Of a stretch of DNA of 64,000 bases, positions 36,155-43,929 are shown in pieces. The notes under the pieces were generated by a model, which was not told the origin of the DNA, made no database searches, and worked only from the letters and a program-made list of their open reading frames with translations. Position numbers and translations under genes: made by a program. This DNA comes from Microbacterium sp. ET2 (GTDB lineage Bacteria; Actinomycetota; Actinomycetes; Actinomycetales; Microbacteriaceae): positions 1,488,001 to 1,552,000 of the forward strand of contig NZ_CP128170.1 in the NCBI RefSeq assembly GCF_030347395.1, written 5' to 3'. Numbering within the stretch: position 1 is the stretch's first letter; each line of letters begins with the position of its first letter.

Positions 36155-37372
36155 ATGCGCCGACGAATGACGCCCGCCGGTCTGGTCGCGGCGATCGGAC
36201 TGTTAGGCGCGTCGCTCCTGGGTATCGAGCCGGCGGCCGCAGCGGTGCCGGCAGCCCAGGCGCCGGCCGGCGCGTCGACGGCAGGCGCGGTGACGGGCGA
36301 CGTGGTGACGACTGCGGCAGGGCTCGCCGGCCCCTCCGACACCGAAGACGAGATCACCTGGGCGGTCACGCCCGCCGACGAGAGCGGCCCCGATCAGCGC
36401 GGTGTGATCGAGCAGGAACTCGATCCGGGCCAGTCGCGCACCGATCGCTTCGCGGTCCGCAACTTCAGCGCCATCCCCGTCACCTTCGCATTGAGCGCCG
36501 CGGACGGGTACTACTCCGACAACGGCCGCTTCACGATGCTCCCCTCGAGTGAGCCGTCGACCCTGGCCGGCACCTGGATCAGCCTTCCCGACTCGGTCAC
36601 CGTCGAACCCGGCGGCACGACCGTCGTAGAGTTCACGACCTCGGTTCCCGACGACGCCCTGCCCGGCGACCACGCGGCCGGGATCGCGGCCTCGGTGCTG
36701 TCCGCGGGCACCGACTCGTCGGGCACCGGTGTCGGCGTCGAAAGCCGCGTCGGATTCCGCATCACCACCCGTGTCACCGGAGAGCTCACCCCCGCCGCGA
36801 CGGTGCAGGCAGTGGCCGGCTCCTACGACCTGTCGTGGAACCCGTTCCGCCCCGGCGAAGCCACGGTGTCGTTCGAGGTCACCAACTCCGGCAACACCGC
36901 CGTGCAGGCCCAGGGCACCCTGACGGCGGGAACGGCCGCGGCGGATTTCCCCGCCCCGGGTGAAGCCGTGCAGCAGCTCCTCCCCGGCGAGACGCGCACG
37001 ATCACGCTGGCTCTCGCCGGCGTCTGGCCGACGGTCGTCGTGCCTCTGGCCGTCGACCTCGCGCCCTCCGCGCGCGACTTCGCCGGAGCCGACCTTCCGG
37101 TCGACCCCAGCGCCGCATCGGCGACGCTGTGGGCCCTACCCCTTCCGCAGCTCGTTCTCCTCACCGGACTCGTCCTCCTCCTCGCGGCGCTCCTCTGGCG
37201 CCGGCGCCGCTCCCGAGCCCGCCTTGCGGCGGCAGTCAACGCGGCCCGCGAGGAAGGCATTGCGGCCGCTCGTGGAGATGCCCGTGAAGTCGACGAACCT
37301 CCCTACGCCGGAGCCTCTGACGCCGCCAGCTCACCGCAGACCGCCAACTCTCACCCCCGGGAGATCAAGTGA
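36155..37372 (+). CDS. DUF916-like (WxL-interacting) membrane-anchored surface protein
   Basis: 405 residues. Signal peptide ending around EPAAAA, then two immunoglobulin-like domains: the first with ITWAVTPADESGPDQRG, YYSDNGRFTMLPSS and WISLPDSVTVEPGGTTVVEF (DUF916 pattern), the second with FRPGEATVSFEVTNSGNTAV. A single membrane segment (about 325-345, LPQLVLLTGLVLLLAALLW) and a basic cytoplasmic tail follow. Architecture matches WxL-interacting proteins, which bind both WxL proteins and peptidoglycan. GGAAC lies upstream of the ATG. Neighbours are the WxL-like gene and a small tail-anchored gene, as in csc clusters. Confidence 0.75.
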   Translation: MRRRMTPAGLVAAIGLLGASLLGIEPAAAAVPAAQAPAGASTAGAVTGDVVTTAAGLAGPSDTEDEITWAVTPADESGPDQRGVIEQELDPGQSRTDRFAVRNFSAIPVTFALSAADGYYSDNGRFTMLPSSEPSTLAGTWISLPDSVTVEPGGTTVVEFTTSVPDDALPGDHAAGIAASVLSAGTDSSGTGVGVESRVGFRITTRVTGELTPAATVQAVAGSYDLSWNPFRPGEATVSFEVTNSGNTAVQAQGTLTAGTAAADFPAPGEAVQQLLPGETRTITLALAGVWPTVVVPLAVDLAPSARDFAGADLPVDPSAASATLWALPLPQLVLLTGLVLLLAALLWRRRRSRARLAAAVNAAREEGIAAARGDAREVDEPPYAGASDAASSPQTANSHPREIK

Positions 37373-37388
37373 CCCGACGGAGACACAG

Positions 37389-37676
37389 GTGCCCGGCGTG
37401 AGGAACGTCGGTGACGAGGAAGGCATCAATGTCCTCGTTGATATCGCCCCCGCCGAAACACCGTTACCGACCCCCGCCCCCACAGTCGCGCCGACCGCGA
37501 CCGTGACCCAGACTGCGGGTACGAGTGCCCCGCCCGGAGCAGGGGGGAGCGCCCCCGACGGGTTCGGTGCGACTGGGCTGGATCCGGCCGCGACGATCCT
37601 CCTTGGCGCCGCCCTGCTGATCTCAGGGCTCGCGGCGCTCTTGGCCGGCCCCATATTCCGACGGAGAGCACGGTGA
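37389..37676 (+). CDS. Small Pro/Thr-rich protein with C-terminal membrane anchor
   Basis: 95 residues from GTG 37389 (GGAG about 6 bases upstream; GTG 37398 also possible). A short N-terminal part is followed by a Pro/Thr/Ala/Gly-rich spacer (about 22-60), one membrane segment (PAATILLGAALLISGLAALL) and the positively charged end RRRAR. This resembles sortase-substrate tails but LPxTG is absent and no signal peptide is seen, so it is either an atypical tail-anchored protein or a truncated gene. Position corresponds to the small LPxTG member (CscD) of csc clusters. Confidence 0.5.
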   Translation: MPGVRNVGDEEGINVLVDIAPAETPLPTPAPTVAPTATVTQTAGTSAPPGAGGSAPDGFGATGLDPAATILLGAALLISGLAALLAGPIFRRRAR

Positions 37677-37827
37677 ATGTCGCGCGGGGTTCCGCTCCTT
37701 CGATTCCCGCCACATCGGAGGCACCCTGAGAGAGGGAAACAACCTGAGCATCAGTAAGCGCGTAACCGGTGCGCTACCCCGCTCGATGAGAGCCCTGCGC
37801 GCTCAGGCTAAATGAAGCTGAACAGGG

Positions 37828-37983
37828 TCACTCGGGCTGGCTGATTTCGATCCAGACCAGTTCTGACGCGACGGAACTACCACCTTGCGTAGCCGCGGCA
37901 GCGGGTTTCGCGCTCAGCAAAGTGAGCGCCAACACCGCAGCGCCCGTCAAGCCCCCAGCGCTGCGCACCAACACCAGGATCAT
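37828..37983 (-). CDS. Tiny secreted peptide precursor
   Basis: 51 residues from ATG 37983 with a strong GAAGGAG ribosome site 6 bases upstream. A basic start, a hydrophobic core (TGAAVLALTLLSA) and a KPAAA cleavage site give a typical Sec signal; the predicted mature part is only about 20 residues (ATQGGSSVASELVWIEISQP, then E). No family recognised. It might be a true secreted peptide or the surviving front of a longer surface protein. Convergent with the WxL/DUF916 trio. The stretch 37677-37827 has no other credible gene. Confidence 0.5.
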   Translation of the reverse strand: MILVLVRSAGGLTGAAVLALTLLSAKPAAAATQGGSSVASELVWIEISQPE

Positions 37984-38132
37984 GCGGGGCTCCTTCACAC
38001 ATCCGACATCGCCGGTCTGGGAGTCCGACACCGATCAGCGATCGCGCCCTTTCTGGCGATCACTTCACGCGCATCGCGCGCTCCGCCCTGTGCCGGTATC
38101 CCAGCCTGATGCGAGCTGGTGTGCCGCCGGCG

Positions 38133-39164
38133 CTACGCCTGCAGAAGCTGGCGGACAGCGTCGAGAGGAGCGTGTACGACCGCGATCGCGCGACGCTGCC
38201 AGGTATACGACACGTGAACTCGACCGGCGCCCACCGCAATGGACGGATAGGAGTACTCTCCCCGGCCGTCGAGCGATCCATCGAACATCTGCCCTGGTGC
38301 CGCGCGAGGGAGTCGGACATCGTCGAAGGAACGCAAGCCGTCCTCGAGAACGGCGAGATCGCGCCACGTCCTACCATCCTCCGAGACGAACAGGACCAGC
38401 GGGCACCTGGGCCCCCAGTTCTGCGTAGAGGTGTTGCCGACCGCGAGAAGATACGTGTCGTCGAGTGCACACACGTCCATCCCACTGTTGTTGTTCGGCA
38501 GATCGGTCGGAGTCGCCGTGGACCAGCCATCCGTGCCTCGTATCGACATGTAGACGTGACCCGCGTTGGAGCGCATGAATGCCCAGACTCCACCCCTCCA
38601 CAGGACGACGGCGGGTTGAATCAGGTCCACGTCCGGCGGACCGGCGATCGGTTCCCGCTCCCACACGGGGGCACCGTGCAGGCGAACGTCCACCGCACTC
38701 GCCCATGGTCTACGGCTTTCATCGGATGCGCCCGCGAGGAGACCGGCACCGGTGCGGACCACGTGATTGCGCACCGGCCCTCGGGACCTGCCCGCCACAT
38801 CGACGCAGGGAACCTCGATCCAGCCCGATTCGGTCTCGACGGCGCGAACGGTTCGCCAACTGGACGGCTCGGCGCCGCGCTGAAAGAAGATCTCAAGCCC
38901 CTCCTCGCCCCAGGAGACGACGGGGTTCCAGGAGGGCGTCGCGCCACCCGGCGCGACCGTCTGGATCGACATCGCATCGAGGTCGTGCCCGCGAGCCAGC
39001 CGGATCCTCGTATCCGGCGCCCCCTCTCGCGTGCCGTCGAACCAAGCAATCGCGATCATGCCGCCCGGCGATAGCGAGAGGGACGACGCGTGGACGCCGG
39101 GGTGCGGAGACACCGACCCCGTCAGCAGGTGCCGAACAATACGTTCTTCGAGGAGCTGAACCAT
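38133..39164 (-). CDS. BNR beta-propeller enzyme (sialidase-like, BNR_2 type)
   Basis: 343 residues, no signal peptide. Repeated propeller blades are suggested by LSLSPGGMIAIAWFDGTREG, WNPVVSWGEEGLEIFF, IQPAVVLWRGGVWAFMRSN, FVSEDGRTWRDLAVLED and YSYPSIAVGAGRVHVSYTWQ. The last is the SYP...VHVSYTW signature of BNR_2 proteins (exo-alpha-sialidase superfamily). Some beta-propeller enzymes on plant gums are lyases rather than sialidases, so the substrate is open; a plant-glycan residue fits better than sialic acid. It has no ribosome site. A GTTAAC palindrome lies 12 bases upstream, shared with the divergent GntR gene. Confidence 0.75.
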   Translation of the reverse strand: MVQLLEERIVRHLLTGSVSPHPGVHASSLSLSPGGMIAIAWFDGTREGAPDTRIRLARGHDLDAMSIQTVAPGGATPSWNPVVSWGEEGLEIFFQRGAEPSSWRTVRAVETESGWIEVPCVDVAGRSRGPVRNHVVRTGAGLLAGASDESRRPWASAVDVRLHGAPVWEREPIAGPPDVDLIQPAVVLWRGGVWAFMRSNAGHVYMSIRGTDGWSTATPTDLPNNNSGMDVCALDDTYLLAVGNTSTQNWGPRCPLVLFVSEDGRTWRDLAVLEDGLRSFDDVRLPRAAPGQMFDGSLDGRGEYSYPSIAVGAGRVHVSYTWQRRAIAVVHAPLDAVRQLLQA

Positions 39165-39175
39165 GTGAACATATA

Positions 39176-39187
39176 ACCGTTAACCGT
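39176..39187. promoter_or_regulatory. GntR operator between BNR gene and regulator
   Basis: ACCGTTAACCGT, centred on GTTAAC, lies in the 43-base gap between divergent starts. It matches the core of CTGTTAACAG at 39866-39875 before the aldolase gene, giving a consensus NCNGTTAACNGN. Binding by the GntR protein encoded between the two sites is inferred. Confidence 0.6.
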
Positions 39188-39207
39188 TACCGCCGTGAAG
39201 GAGTGAG

Positions 39208-39858
39208 ATGCCCGAGATCAGAAGCGCCGGCTCGCTGGGCGATCGCATGGCTGAAGATCTGCGCGGCCGGATCGTCCGGGGCGAAGTGCCGGACGGCGAA
39301 CGCCTCGTCGAGGACGTACTCGCTGAGGAGTACGACGTCAGCCGGGGCCCTGTGCGCGACGCGCTTCGGCAGCTCGCAGCCGAGCAACTCGTCGAGATTC
39401 GACGCGGCAAGGCATACGCGCGGACCATCGGGCACTCCGAGATCGAGGATCTCTACGCATTGCGCACCGCGCTGGAGCCGGTCGCCATGACCCTGGCCGC
39501 CCGCAACGCTACGGCCCAAGACTGGGCGGAGGCGGAAGATCTCACCCTCCAGATGACGAGGTCCGCCGACGAGAGGTCATGGACCTCTTTCGCAGAAGCC
39601 GACCTCAGATTCCACGCACTCTTCTATCGGGCGAGCCGTAGCCCACGACTTGAAGCAGTCTGGAATCTCTATCAGCCGACATTCCGGGTGATGATCCAGC
39701 TCACCACCGCCCAGGACGACGACCTCCACCCGTCGGCCGCCTCGCACACCACCATGCTTCGTGACCTGCGGTCCGGCGATGTAGACCGCGTCCTCATTCA
39801 GCTGGAGGAGCACCTGGCCGGGTCGAAGAATCGGATGCTCGCCGCGATTCAGGGTTGA
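39208..39858 (+). CDS. GntR-family regulator, FCD subfamily
   Basis: 216 residues, GAAGGAG upstream of ATG. Winged helix at about 10-75 (LRGRIVRGEVPDGERLVEDV, EEYDVSRGPVRDALRQLAAE) and a helical FCD domain with metal/ligand residues in EADLRFHALFYRAS and SAASHTTMLRDLRSGD. Lies between the divergent BNR gene and the aldolase-importer operon, with GTTAAC palindromes on both sides. Probably represses both until a sugar-acid effector binds. Confidence 0.9.
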   Translation: MPEIRSAGSLGDRMAEDLRGRIVRGEVPDGERLVEDVLAEEYDVSRGPVRDALRQLAAEQLVEIRRGKAYARTIGHSEIEDLYALRTALEPVAMTLAARNATAQDWAEAEDLTLQMTRSADERSWTSFAEADLRFHALFYRASRSPRLEAVWNLYQPTFRVMIQLTTAQDDDLHPSAASHTTMLRDLRSGDVDRVLIQLEEHLAGSKNRMLAAIQG

Positions 39859-39885
39859 CTATTTTCTGTTAACAGTAGATAGTCT
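39855..39885 (+). promoter_or_regulatory. Promoter and GntR operator of the aldolase-importer operon
   Basis: TTGACT (39855-39860) and TAGATA (39876-39881) flank the palindrome CTGTTAACAG (39866-39875), itself nested in GACTAT...ATAGTC (39857-39862/39879-39884). The predicted start point falls about at the ATG 39890, so the aldolase message may be leaderless. An operator inside the promoter spacer implies repression. Confidence 0.6.
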
Positions 39886-39889
39886 ACCT

Positions 39890-40750
39890 ATGCCGTTACT
39901 CCAAAAGCAGGGCGTCGACGTCCTCGCCGCATTGCCGACCCTGTTCACACGGGCGCTCGAGGTCGACGAGGCCGCGATGCGTGCGCTCGTGGAGTCTGTA
40001 GCGCCCCACGTGACGGGGATCTTCGCGTGCGGCACGAACGCCGAGTTCCCAACCCTGACGTTCGCAGAGCGAGCGGCGCTGACGCGCCTCATCATCGGAG
40101 TGGTCGGGCCCGACCGCGTCATCGTCCATGTCGGCGACGTGACAACGTGGGGTGCCCGGCAGCTCGCCGCAGCCGCTGTCGAAAGCGGGGCCGTCCACCT
40201 CGCGGCGATCACGCCGATGATCTTCCCCGCAACCGACGACGACATCGTCGCTCACTTCCGCGCGCTCCGTGACCTGACTCCCGGCCGCCTCTTCGCCTAC
40301 GACTTCCCCGAGATCGCGCAGAATTCCATCAGCCGCGACGCGGCGCTTCGACTCCGCGGCGTCGTGGACGGTATCAAGGTGTCGGGATCAGCCACGAAAC
40401 ACGTCCGGTCACTGGCGGACCTTGGCTTCATCGTCTACTCCGGCCAGGACCGAAAACCGTCCGCGGTCCTCGCCGAAGGCGGCGTGGGCGTTGTTTCTGG
40501 AACTGCCAGCGCGATCCCCGAGCATTTCGCACCCCTCGCAACAGGGGACTTCTCCGCGGAGTCCGAGCTCTCCCGCGCCACGGACGACATCGGAGGGAGC
40601 ATCCAGCTCATCAAGGACAGTATCGTCCGCCGAGGGATCGGCTACGGCGGCACCCGCATTCCACCCGCACACCCGGCGTCCAGTTCGATCCCGACCTCAC
40701 ACGCGCGCCGCGCCCATAAGGAGCTCGTCGCGCCGGTCATCACCACATAG
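39890..40750 (+). CDS. Dihydrodipicolinate-synthase/N-acetylneuraminate-lyase family aldolase
   Basis: 286 residues. Class I aldolase barrel with Schiff-base Lys163 (GIKVSGSATK) and active-site Tyr138 (FAYDFP). The usual GTTGE loop reads GTNAEF (48-53). The family includes KDG, KDGal and N-acetylneuraminate lyases, all releasing pyruvate. No ribosome site: the ATG lies about 9 bases from a -10 element, so translation is probably leaderless. First gene of an operon with an ABC importer, GH127 and a sugar isomerase; partner of the BNR propeller gene through shared operators. A 2-keto-3-deoxy sugar acid is the likely substrate, not lysine biosynthesis. Confidence 0.87.
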   Translation: MPLLQKQGVDVLAALPTLFTRALEVDEAAMRALVESVAPHVTGIFACGTNAEFPTLTFAERAALTRLIIGVVGPDRVIVHVGDVTTWGARQLAAAAVESGAVHLAAITPMIFPATDDDIVAHFRALRDLTPGRLFAYDFPEIAQNSISRDAALRLRGVVDGIKVSGSATKHVRSLADLGFIVYSGQDRKPSAVLAEGGVGVVSGTASAIPEHFAPLATGDFSAESELSRATDDIGGSIQLIKDSIVRRGIGYGGTRIPPAHPASSSIPTSHARRAHKELVAPVITT

Positions 40751-40805
40751 GGCTGCCGCACCGCTACTGAGCGCAGCAGCCCCCCACCCCACGAGAGGCA
40801 ACACC

Positions 40806-42083
40806 ATGCAAAGACGCATTCCCTACATCGCCGGCGCGCTCGCGATCGCCCTGGCCAGCGGCCTCGCCGGCTGCTCGTCCGGAACGCCGGGCGAGGGGGC
40901 ATCCGAATCGACGGTTGACGAGATCACGGTCTGGGCACGCGGAAACGCGCTGGGCGAGGGGCTGTTCACTCCCCTCGTGGACGCCTGGAACGAAACCCAC
41001 GATGTCGAGGTGCGGCTGACCCTCGTCCCGAGTGCGGAGCTACCCGCGAAACTCGGGGCAGCGGCAGGCGCCGGCGAGATGCCCGACGTCGTCCTGTCCG
41101 ACATCGGCAATCTGCCCTCGCTCGTCGAACAGGGCGTACTGCAGGACCTGTCGGACAAGATCGAGAGCCTCGAGTATGCCGACGCGCTCTCGCCGTCGGC
41201 GATCGAGCAGGGCCGCGAAGGCGACGCCCTCTACGCCGTCCCGGCCAGCGTGGATCCGTCGCTCATGTATGTCAACACGAGCCTCCTGGCACAGGCCGGA
41301 ATCAACGAAATGCCGACCTCACTGGACGAGGTCGCTGACGCGGCGACCGCCGTGAGAGGCCTCGGGGATGACACGTACGGCTTCTACTTCGCAGGCAGCT
41401 GCGGCGGATGCCTCGCGTTCACCACGGACCCCGTCGTCTGGGCCGACGGGGGCGAGATCGTCGCGGACGACGGGAACGTGGTCATCGACACGCCGGAGAT
41501 GGCTTCCGCCCTGCAGTTCTATCGCGGAATGTGGGAGTCGGGCACCGTGCAATCCGACGCGCCGGCCGACACGGGCGCGAACTGGGCGAACGTGTTCGCG
41601 CCAGGCAATATCGGCATCCAGTTCAATGGCTCGTCACTTCTCGGCGCTCTCTCGGCCGCTGAAGTGCCGTTCGAGTGGGATGTAGCCGCGATCCCCGGAC
41701 CGGGCGGCGGTGAATCATCCTTCATCGGCGGCGACACATTCTCGGTGACCAAAGACGCCCAGAACGTTGATGCGGCGTGGGAGTTCATCGAGTGGGCCCT
41801 CGATGAACAGCAGCAGATCGACATCTACGCAGCCAACGGGTGGCTGACCGTGCGCACGGATCTCACGGACAACGAATTCACGGCCGCTGATCCCCGCGTG
41901 AAGAAGGTCAATGACCTGATCTCGATCGGACAGACACCGCGGACCCCCTACAGCGGCCAGATCTTCAACGACCCGACCGGTCCCTGGCTGGCGACATTCC
42001 GCGCGGCCGTCCTGAATGGTGACGACATCGATGCCGCGCTGGCAGAGGGTCAGGATCAGATCGACCAGATCCAGGGAGGCTGA
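40806..42083 (+). CDS. ABC importer sugar-binding lipoprotein
   Basis: 425 residues from ATG 40806 with GAGAGG upstream. Lipobox GLAGC, Cys23. Type I solute-binding protein (VDAWNETHDVEVRLTLVPSA, EMPDVVLSDIGNLPSLVEQG, VPASVDPSLMYVNTSLLAQA, NIGIQFNGSSLLGAL, GGDTFSVTKDAQNVDAAWEF). A CGGC pair (SCGGCLAFT around residue 200) may form a disulfide or contact ligand. Lies 55 bases after the aldolase and just before the frameshifted permease. Confidence 0.92.
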   Translation: MQRRIPYIAGALAIALASGLAGCSSGTPGEGASESTVDEITVWARGNALGEGLFTPLVDAWNETHDVEVRLTLVPSAELPAKLGAAAGAGEMPDVVLSDIGNLPSLVEQGVLQDLSDKIESLEYADALSPSAIEQGREGDALYAVPASVDPSLMYVNTSLLAQAGINEMPTSLDEVADAATAVRGLGDDTYGFYFAGSCGGCLAFTTDPVVWADGGEIVADDGNVVIDTPEMASALQFYRGMWESGTVQSDAPADTGANWANVFAPGNIGIQFNGSSLLGALSAAEVPFEWDVAAIPGPGGGESSFIGGDTFSVTKDAQNVDAAWEFIEWALDEQQQIDIYAANGWLTVRTDLTDNEFTAADPRVKKVNDLISIGQTPRTPYSGQIFNDPTGPWLATFRAAVLNGDDIDAALAEGQDQIDQIQGG

Positions 42084-42087
42084 TCCA

Positions 42088-43015
42088 GTGGCCGTCGTCG
42101 AAACTGTCGCGTCGGAACGCGGAACTCTCCGCCGCCATCCGTCGTCCCTCGGACGGCGGGCGGCGGCGACCGGAGCGGCCTTCGTCCTGCCGGCAGCGGT
42201 GCTTCTGGTCATCTTCTTCGGTGCGCCACTGGTGCTGTCGCTGGTGATGTCCTTCTTCGACTGGCCCCTTTTCGGAGACCGACAGCCGGTCGGTTGGGAG
42301 AACTACGCTCAGATCCTGTCCGACGACATCGTCCTCCAGAGCATCGGATTCACTCTCTACTACACCGCGCTCGTCACGATCATCACCTTCGTCGTCTCAT
42401 TCGCCCTGGCTCTGCTCGTGCAGCGCGGCGGACGGGCAGTCGGCCTCTTCCGCACCGCCATCTTCATTCCCGCCGCGATCGGATTCGGCCTAGCGGGACT
42501 GCTGTGGGGTTTCCTCTACAACGCCCAGATCGGGGTGTTCTCGAACCTCCTCCAGATCGTCGGTCTTGCGGACGATCCTGTGCTGTTCTTCCAGAGCCAA
42601 ACGTCATCGCTGTGGGCGGTGATCGTCATGGTCACGTGGAAGAGCCTGGGGCTGAACACGCTGGTGATGCTCGTCGGACTGCAGTCAGTGCCGGCGGAGC
42701 CTCTACGAGGCGGCCCGAATGGACGGCGCATCGTGGTGGCAGCGGATCCGTTTCATCACCCTGCCCCTCATGCGGCCGACCTTCGCGCTCCTCTTGGTCT
42801 TGGGGATCTCGGGCGCTCTGCTCTCCTTCGATCAGTTCTTCGTCCTGACCGCGGGAGGACCCGACCGCTCGACCATCACTGTGGTCTACGCCATCTATCG
42901 AGCGGCATTCACGCAGTTCCACCTGGGCTACGCAGCGGCCATCGGCGTCGTGCTCATGATCGTGATCCTCCTGATCAACGTCGTTCAGCTTCGATTCCTG
43001 CGCACGCGGGACTGA
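42088..43015 (+). pseudogene. ABC sugar importer permease (MalF type) with one-base frameshift
   Basis: Starts at GTG 42088. The first 204 codons give a normal permease (membrane segments from VLPAAVLLVIFFGAPLVLSL) up to LVGLQSVPAE. There an extra C at 42700 or 42701 (GAGCCTCTAC where GAGCTCTAC is expected) shifts the frame; the remaining part continues one frame over as LYEAARMDGASWWQRIRFIT to the stop at 43015. Corrected length 308 residues. The break falls exactly in the EAA loop that docks the ATPase, so an uncorrected protein could not work. Either a recent mutation or a base-calling error: all flanking sequence is intact. Confidence 0.88.
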
Positions 43016-43023
43016 GGAAAGAC

Positions 43024-43929
43024 ATGTCCATCACTGAGAAAGCCCCGCTCACGCGAAAGCCCGCGAAGCCGGCGGAGGCGTCCGTCGGAGAACCGCATCG
43101 CGAACCCCGGGAACGCACGCCTCGCCCCGTGCTGGTGTTCGGCGGCGTCGTCAGCATCCTCCTGCTCTTTCCCTTCTTCTGGTCGATCCTGTCGTCGTTC
43201 GGGATCTCGCCGGGAGGACAGTCAGGAATGCTGCCCTCCGAGTGGGGGTGGGACAACTACGCGCGACTATCGGACTTCGGAGCCGGGATCGGTCGCTACC
43301 TGTGGAACACCGCTCTCGTGTCCGTGCTGACCGTGGTCATCTCGGTCATCGTGTCCGTGCTCGCGGGGTATGGATTCGCTCGGTTCACATTCCCCGGCAA
43401 GACGATCGTGTTCTTCGGCATCCTCGCGGTGATCATGGTCCCGCACTCAACGCTCCTCATCCCGCTGTACACGATCCTCGCAAGCGTCGGCCTGACCAAT
43501 TCGCTGGTGACCCTGGCCTTCATCTATGCCACGTTCCAGCTACCTTTCGGTGTCTACATGATGCGCAATACCTTCGAAGCGATACCCCGCGAAATCGAGG
43601 AGAGCGCGGCGCTGGACGGGTGCGGACCGGTGCGAACGCTGTGGCGGGTTCTTCTGCCGATCGCCGTGCCGGGCGTCGTGACGGTCGCGCTTTTCGCGTT
43701 CCTCGCGGCGTGGAACGAGTTCCTCGCCCCCCTGATCTTCCTGACCGATGACCGGCAGTTCACTCTGCCGATCGCCCTGCAATCGATCAGCGTCGGCCAG
43801 CTCGGCGCCGTCGACTACGGCGCACTGCAGGCCGGGATCACCGTGAGCACGCTGCCCTGCATCATCCTGTTCCTCCTCCTACAGAAGTACTACGTCAACG
43901 GGCTCGTCAACGGGGCACTGAAGGGATGA
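43024..43929 (+). CDS. ABC sugar importer permease (MalG type)
   Basis: 301 residues from ATG 43024 with GAGGAAAG upstream. Basic leader of about 37 residues, then six membrane segments (LVFGGVVSILLLFPFFWSIL first); EAA loop IEESAALDGCGPVRTLWRVL. Intact, unlike its partner permease. Overlaps the GH127 gene by 4 bases (ATGA). Confidence 0.92.
   Translation: MSITEKAPLTRKPAKPAEASVGEPHREPRERTPRPVLVFGGVVSILLLFPFFWSILSSFGISPGGQSGMLPSEWGWDNYARLSDFGAGIGRYLWNTALVSVLTVVISVIVSVLAGYGFARFTFPGKTIVFFGILAVIMVPHSTLLIPLYTILASVGLTNSLVTLAFIYATFQLPFGVYMMRNTFEAIPREIEESAALDGCGPVRTLWRVLLPIAVPGVVTVALFAFLAAWNEFLAPLIFLTDDRQFTLPIALQSISVGQLGAVDYGALQAGITVSTLPCIILFLLLQKYYVNGLVNGALKG

Noticed and set aside
37744..37815. 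24-codon frame starting CTG, reading LSISKRVTGALPRSMRALRA
   Set aside because: It has no accepted start codon, although GAGAGGG lies upstream, and is too short to judge without conservation data.
38133..39164. True sialidase with a sialic-acid pathway
   Set aside because: The adjacent aldolase could be read as NanA, but NanK, NanE, NagA and NagB are absent and the other genes are for plant sugars.
42690..42712. Programmed frameshift in the permease gene
   Set aside because: There is no slippery heptamer or strong downstream structure, and the shift lies in a domain that must be read in one frame in every copy. Mutation or sequencing error is simpler.
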